From Oikopleura dioica (lineage: Eukaryota; Chordata; Appendicularia; Copelata; Oikopleuridae): a DNA stretch of 64,000 nucleotides. Below, piece by piece: positions 58,392-64,000 of this stretch. The DNA lies in NCBI GenBank assembly GCA_907165135.1, contig OU015566.1:8726157-8790156 (forward strand), read 5' to 3'. The first letter of the stretch is position 1; each line of letters starts with the position of its first letter. The position numbers and the translations under genes are program-made. The notes beneath the pieces are model-generated. The model was given only the letters and a program-made list of their open reading frames with translations. It was not told the origin of the DNA and did not search any database.

Positions 58392-60717
58392 ATGGAATGG
58401 GAACCAAAAATGGAGTTCCAAGGGCAAGCGCTTGCTAACGCCCTTGATCTCAGCTCTCGTCTCGCTCAGGACCCGGCTCATCCAAGAAGCATTTATTGAA
58501 TGCTTTTGCTCAAGTTTTATAAAGCGATAAAATCAAGAGCCGAATAAAGCCAAAGAAAGAACAGAAGCAGAGCTCCCTTTTCAGCGCTCTTTGCGATCAA
58601 AATCGAAGATACGAGCCGGAGAAAGAAACCGATGCAGACGATGATTGGCGTCAATTTCTGGTTAGATAATTAATTTATTTAAACAAAGATAATTTCACAC
58701 GAGAATCGATGGGTCTAAGTCCGAGTTTACTCATTCACTGTTATCGATTTTTGATCTCGCCGCGCTGGCACAGTTGATATTTTTACACTTCAGGCGGACC
58801 CGACTTTCCGCGATCCACCATCACAGGCCCGCTCACAGCTGACTTCGCATACTTCACCGCGCGAGTGCTACTCGCAGCAGTGGAGTTCCAATCGATGGAG
58901 CACACGTACATCGGGCTGCTCCTCGCTCCATTCTTCAGGTAATTACTTTTTTCTTTTTGAAAAGGTCACTCAAGATTTCAGAATACGCGATTGATTTCGA
59001 TGGAATTCACCTGGACGACCATTCGAGCTTCGATGATAGCAACAGTGGCTTCATCCTTTGCGATACTCCTGAAGGATCGATTACGACGCATCCTGATTAT
59101 TTGGATACATATTCTGAAAATGGTGGGAGAAATCAACGCCACTATCGAGTAAGGGGGAAATTTCTCAATCATCACTCTTGAGCGCTGTTTTAAGATGCCT
59201 AATCGGCCATCATACCACTCCGCCGACACTCTTTCAGATATCGTCCCTCGATCTGTTCGCCCTTCTTTGCCTTACAATCCATATTCCAGGTACAAAGAGA
59301 GCGATTGGAGAACCACTGATGAGCGAGCTGATTTTCCATGAATTTCCGTCACTTTGCCTGACCACATTTACTAACATTCTTCGCCCAATTATTGAATAAG
59401 GGCTTGGAATGTTAAGAAGTGTGACTTGGCAAGTGACTCTCTCGACGTATGGATTTGAAGAAGCCTCCCTTTCCTAGAGATATCCGTTTGAATTAATCTA
59501 ATGATCGCTTAGAGCACGAGTTCGTACTTCAACTCTTCATTCCACCCCTTCCTTATCGTGCCCTTGCCCTTCTGAACCCGTTATCCCCGAGCAGCCGCAA
59601 GTCCAACCAGCGCAGGCGCAGAATTCCCTTCGAAATTCGTCGAAAATCCACGAAAAATGGCACCAGCTGTCCGACGAAGAACGCAAGAAATACCTAGAAG
59701 ATCTGATCCAGTCACTATCAATCAACGATCAGCTTCATATTATCCGAATGATTGCCCCTGCTACTGATCTGCAGCAGTCTGACTTTCAGCAAACTACTAG
59801 TAATCAACCGCAGACATCCCATCACCAACCACATCCTGTACAGAGCTCAGAGACATGGAATCTACAGTTGAAAAGTTGCGATGCTGGCAAAATATCAGAG
59901 GTAGATTTTATTTTACTTAGTATTTTGTGTGCTCAGTCAGGGATCGCATAAACTTCATTAATTCAGATTTTACATTTTACTTTTCCTTATTTTCGAGTCC
60001 TACTATTTCAGCCTTTATACCTTCTGGTTAGTGGCCATTTGATGTCGCTTCAGAGTACTCTTTGAATCTGCTTATTTTATTTGTTCAACCTAAAAGATAA
60101 ATCAAATTCATTAGAATGATAGATATCAATTTGAACAAAATCCAACATCTCTCTAGGTCGAGCAATACGTCGCTCAATGCAACGTCCCACAAGGCTACAT
60201 GCCAAGCACGACCCAATATCCCCAGCAACAACAAGTTCCAGTTCAAATGGCTCCGAATCAAACTTACTCTCATGATACCATGAGTTACACAAATCTGCAG
60301 CAGCCAATGCACAATTGCACCAGCCATCAACAACCACCCCTGAACCACCAAAATTCATGTCCAAGTGTGTCCCAACAGTTCTCCGTCCCAGCCCCGCCCC
60401 AACCAATGGCGCAGCTGAGACGATCGAATTCTGATCCCAATTTGGCGGATCAGATTCGCCATATTCAAGCTAAAAAGAAGCGAGAAGAGTGAGTCCTTGT
60501 TTTCAATGAATCAAGCAAATGACTGAATTTTAGCAAACAAAAACAACGCCATATTTACCGCTGGTTGAATTCTCAGACGACGCTTCGCGATAGGCGCAAG
60601 CGCAAATTGCTCCAAGAGCGTTCTCTCCCACAGCTGTTTTCACAGCAGGAAGTCGTCGAAGTGACGTCCGATCCCACGATCGACGAGCAAAACGAAGAAA
60701 TCGACGTTTGCGAGTAA
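58392..60717 (+). CDS. FAM199X: FAM199X homologue
   Basis: Uncharacterised metazoan nuclear-type protein family. Clear parts: an acidic Ser-rich N-terminal region (EYAIDFDGIHLDDHSSFDDS), then the conserved core KWHQLSDEERKKYLEDLIQS, LSINDQLHIIRMIAPATDL and ISEVEQYVAQCNVPQ. After a Gln-rich stretch come the SDPNLADQIRHIQAKKKREE block and a basic C-terminal helix (WLNSQTTLRDRRKRKLLQER), ending EEIDVCE at 60717. These match the order of conserved blocks in vertebrate FAM199X, from memory of the family. The first exon may start at 58392 (MEWEPKMEFQGQALANALDL) after a TTTTTTAG acceptor. The join to RIKPKKEQKQSSLFSALCDQ (about 58540) has no canonical donor I could place, so the N-terminus is uncertain. 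Confidence 0.7.
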
Positions 60718-62780
60718 ACTTCTACCATTCAAAACAATTTCGCACCGAGATTCTCCTTGTTGTCATCGTTTATCTTTCTTTTTTTTGTTTTCAGTCATTC
60801 ATCCCTGTTCATAAATTAAACCGGCAAGCGAGAAGATCTCTCGTGTATTCGAACCTTCAGGTTTTACCGCGATCATTTGTTTCATGTTCAACTGTACCGT
60901 CACACTCTTCATCAGCGAAAGATTCCGTTACTTGTTCAAACCACCGTTTTGTTCTCTTTTTTCATTTATCCCTTTTTATATTTTTCATCGAGAACAATTT
61001 GCATGCGTATTTTTTCAGCTAGCTTGGGTTTTAAATTTTATTTATATAAATCTCGCAAAACCGGGTTAAAAAAAGAAAAGTCATTTCAAACTGTTTTTCT
61101 TGCTTGGCTCGAGCTCCATCGCCATAATTATCAATTAACAATAAGTCCATCAACGCGTTCGCGACATTCTAGTAGCATGAAGCTTCTCCAATAAGAAAAC
61201 TACCCTATTTATCTATCCCTGTTTCCACCCTTCTTCTAACTTAACCGAAAAAGTTCGAAATTTATCTCTGCAAAAACAAAAACCAATTGAATTGGAAAGA
61301 AACAACATCACTCTCTTAAAATGGCTTCTATGCTCTCTGAAATCCGTAGCCCAGATATCTCGCTTTATTTTCTATTGTAAAATATAAATGTTCGTTTATT
61401 ATCTTTGTTTTATTATTTCAAAAGCAGAATGAGAGATTTATTAATCCTCCTCAAGAGGGGGAAGAATGTTACTAATGTTTTGCCTCATTTTGATGATGAC
61501 CCAACTAAATGGGTCCTCTTTATATATCTTCGGGAAATAAGTGGGGCATTTTATTAGACTTCAATCATCGCTGACGATCTATCGGATAGAATCTATCCAT
61601 CGATATACAAGAAGAAACAGTAATAAAAGTTTTGGGCCAGAGCGTCTGGTCCCTGAATCCCTTGAAGTCCCGAATCAGATCACTAATCTTAGTTACCCAT
61701 TGATGATGATCATCGCGGCTTTTTTGTGAAATAAATCGACGTGGGAAATTAAACACGCGCCGTAGTACTGGTAGTAAATTAGGGTGGGTCGCTTTTTGGG
61801 CTGAATAGGTCGCCTAGGGTGTTCACATTCCATAGTAGACTGAGCAGGGCGGTGATAAATGAAATGAAAAAGCCTTGAGGCGCATCGCTGACTCACTCAG
61901 TCTATAGACACTGCTCGTTCAAAACGAACACCAGGACCACACGAAATTGCGGAAAAACACCGATTTTCCCTAGCCCCAGAGCTACAGAGCTTTCCTGTCA
62001 GAAAACACCCTAAAAACGTGAGTTTTAGTATAGAAACCATAAGTAGCTACTCCTGCGGAAGTCGTATTTTTTATAAGTTGTTTCCACTTTTTTTTGCTTT
62101 TGGGCACACAATCGTTCTCCAACGCCTCTGGGATTGGACTTTTCCGGGGCTTTTTGGGCGTCCTAAATCATTCTTAGAAAAGAACGTCAAATTTAACGAT
62201 CGACGAGTTTATCATGAACTTAGTGTTTCAATGCACACGAATAAGTCCCAATTTAACCCGTTTGGTTATGAAGAATCCGTGAAAACTTTAAATAACTATT
62301 TTATAACGTCAATTTCCCTCTGTAAATATCTCCCATTCAAAATTTTTCCCATCAATCTTTGTTTGAATTCCTCGAAAGAGTTTCAACTCCTTCGCGTGAA
62401 TATCGTGAAATCGGTGACTCAAATCAAATCCTGTTGGATTTACCAGCGAGCCGGATTGTTCCGGGTGATAGGAGTAGCTCATCCTCAAGTGCAGCGCTAT
62501 CGAAAGGCGGCTCATTAATTTTGCTGACGTTCGTCCATAAAACAAAAGATATATCATCATTTCACTTTGAAATATTTAATACGCGGCGGCGAATTAATGA
62601 AATTATAGGAAAAACAATTATCCACAATAATACAATCATCTAGTGGTATTTCGAGGGCTGAATTGCCCTCCGTTTACGTCGATTTCGTGAGCATGAATAA
62701 GACATTTCAATTCCCATTTCCTTTTTTTTAAATGGCGTCTCATTCAATGGACGACGGAACCCGTGACGATTACAGAATAA
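60718..62780. other. Gene-poor 2 kb
   Basis: Begins with the FAM199X 3' UTR (T-rich). A plus-strand open stretch at 62359-62643 includes a protein-like segment (SREYREIGDSNQILLDLPAS then RSSSSSSAALSKGGS) but has no ATG or clear splice partners, so I do not call it. Nothing else recognised. Confidence 0.3.
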
Positions 62781-63229
62781 TCGATCCGGGATAAAGAGAC
62801 GTTTTCCAGGCCAAGCCTAGAGCGAGTTCGAAAACAGGCGCGCGAGAGGCGCAAGGTCGATCAGCTGAGGCACTCGCAAGTAACGCGGTAGGAGACAAGA
62901 CACTTGCAAATGAAGCATCGTAGCCCCATGTGAAATTGAAAAGTGGCGAATATTTTCTAGACCTAAAAATAAACTTTTGTTTTCTTTTATCATAAAATCT
63001 ATCCTACGGTAAAAATATGCAAGGAATTCAAATTTGACACTCATTTTTTGTTTGTATTTTATTTTCATAATTTTTTAGTTGGATGGCAGTTCGAAAGAGG
63101 AGAAATTACAGTGGTATTTTTTGTTTTTAGCAGTCAATGGAGTCCGCTGTTCGCCCTTCGAACCTCTCGCGCGCCCTTTTGGAAGTCGCTCTGGGCTTGG
63201 CCTGGAAAACGTCTCTGATCCCTCGATCC
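62781..63229 (+). repeat. Inverted-repeat (fold-back / MITE-like) element
   Basis: Two arms of about 70 bp, 62781-62850 and 63161-63229, are inverted copies at roughly 80% identity. Shared perfect blocks are AGAGACGTTTTCCAGGCCAA and GGCGCGCGAGAGG. They enclose about 310 bp of AT-rich DNA. No coding capacity. Target-site duplication not clear by eye. Confidence 0.6.
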
Positions 63230-63496
63230 GCACTTCAGAAATCAATCACCCAAATAATCGCCTGGACAGCTTGTTTCTTATCTTTCCAGCTTCTGGCCTA
63301 AATTGAATGAATGAGCACAACACACTCAGTATCAATTTGGCTTCACTAATCAGCTCATTCAGTGCTTATTTTTCCATTTATTCGTCTGAACACGATGGCT
63401 ATTCAGACACCTGCGCAAACGAATAGTTTTAAGAGTTATTTATTTAGGGTAAATAATTCAGTCAAAGAAAATCAAAATATTATTCGTTGTTGTAAT

Positions 63497-64000
63497 TTAC
63501 AACCAGTTAAATCGTTCAAATTGAGGGTAGCAGTTCTCTTGGTCCACTCCCCTCTTCGTCGCTGCTTCTCGAGCATCAATGTGCGCCATCCAGTCGGCCA
63601 TGTATTTTTCCAAATAGGAAATATATTTTTGTCTTTGTTCATCTTCCTCGAAGAAACGGTTGTTTTTCTCTTCTGGATCCCACTCGGTGTTGTAGAATGA
63701 CTTGGTTCCAGGGACTAATTTGACGTTTCCTTTTCGAATGGCGGAATTTACGCCAGGAGTGTAAGCGTGCGTCATAATCGGTTTGTTTTTTTACTTCGTA
63801 GCTTGCTTCGCCAGTTTCGAGATATGACAAGAGACTTCTGCTGTCCGGGGCTTCGTTACAGCCCAAGTCGTATCCGATCAGCTCAGCGAGGGTTGCGTAG
63901 ATGTCAACTGTGGAAACTTGAACACTTGGCTCGTGGATGATTCTTTGAAAAGGGTCATAAAGAGCTTTTTTTGTAGTTAGGTGCTGGATTCCGATTTTTA
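63497..64000 (-). CDS. Sulfatase C-terminal part, truncated, with frameshift
   Basis: 3' end of a sulfatase-family hydrolase; the catalytic Cys region lies beyond the window. From the window edge inward: HLTTKKALYDPFQRIIHEPS, then VQVSTVDIYATLAELIGYDL, SRSLLSYLETGEASYE, then the C-terminal strand region SAIRKGNVKLVPGTKSFYNT and WDPEEKNN, ending QFERFNWL at 63497. The VSTVDIYATLAELIG and IRKGNVKLVPG blocks are typical of arylsulfatase-type enzymes. The two halves are in different frames, meeting at a 7-base T run (A run on the coding strand) at 63786-63792; one base fewer would join them as one frame. Assembly error, polymorphism or early decay are all possible. Confidence 0.7.

Overview
The window reads as nuclear DNA from a very compact chordate genome, most likely the appendicularian tunicate Oikopleura dioica or a close relative. 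This is inferred from several signs. Introns are mostly 42-56 nt. About 30 genes sit in 64 kb on both strands. Some gene pairs are only 15-19 nt apart, or overlap, with a T-rich AG acceptor just before the downstream ATG, as in operons resolved by spliced-leader trans-splicing. Some introns are non-canonical (GA-AG, GC-AG). The gene set is chordate (Six1/2, a GnRH-type peptide, Sp, CBL, EHD, MON2, PSME3). No prokaryotic features, CRISPR arrays, rRNA or tRNA genes were seen.

Layout. 0-6.2 kb: the 3' part of a USP31/43-like deubiquitinase (+) converges on a secreted TSP1/coiled-coil/C1q protein (-). 7.4-10.2 kb: two tandem Sp/Buttonhead-like zinc-finger genes and a small two-exon prohormone encoding the GnRH-type decapeptide QHWSYGWHPG. 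11.8-15.8 kb: transcription factors (Six1/2 on +; a minimal Sp factor and a divergent homeobox on -). 16.2-19.9 kb: an unknown gene, then a minus-strand operon of a pseudokinase followed by a coiled-coil protein. 21.3-27.8 kb: extracellular proteins (PLA2-like, Ly6/uPAR-like, CCP/mucin-like) and two more operon-like pairs. 29.1-32.2 kb: a three-finger C2H2 gene and membrane-protein exons. 32.3-42 kb: PSME3/PA28-type proteasome activator (-), divergent from MON2 (+). MON2 carries a 1.12 kb hAT-type element inside a coding exon.

42-49.3 kb (+): a PIH1-domain protein, RFC3, an IMMP2L-like mitochondrial peptidase overlapping a small unknown cistron, an orphan membrane ORF, and CBL. 49.3-51.9 kb is gene-poor. 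51.9-60.7 kb (+): EHD, ANP32 and a FAM199X homologue. 60.7-64 kb: mostly non-coding, with a second inverted-repeat element and the 3' end of a sulfatase (-).

Main points of interest. (1) The GnRH-type precursor. (2) A DNA transposon that has apparently become an intron: 8-bp target duplication, 38-bp terminal inverted repeats, a GT donor inside the left repeat and an AG acceptor inside the duplicated target, leaving MON2 in frame. (3) Non-canonical introns needed to make conserved proteins. (4) A pseudokinase co-transcribed with a coiled-coil partner. (5) A homeodomain lacking Asn51. Exon structures were inferred by eye from reading frames, splice consensus and protein-family conservation; no search or alignment was run.
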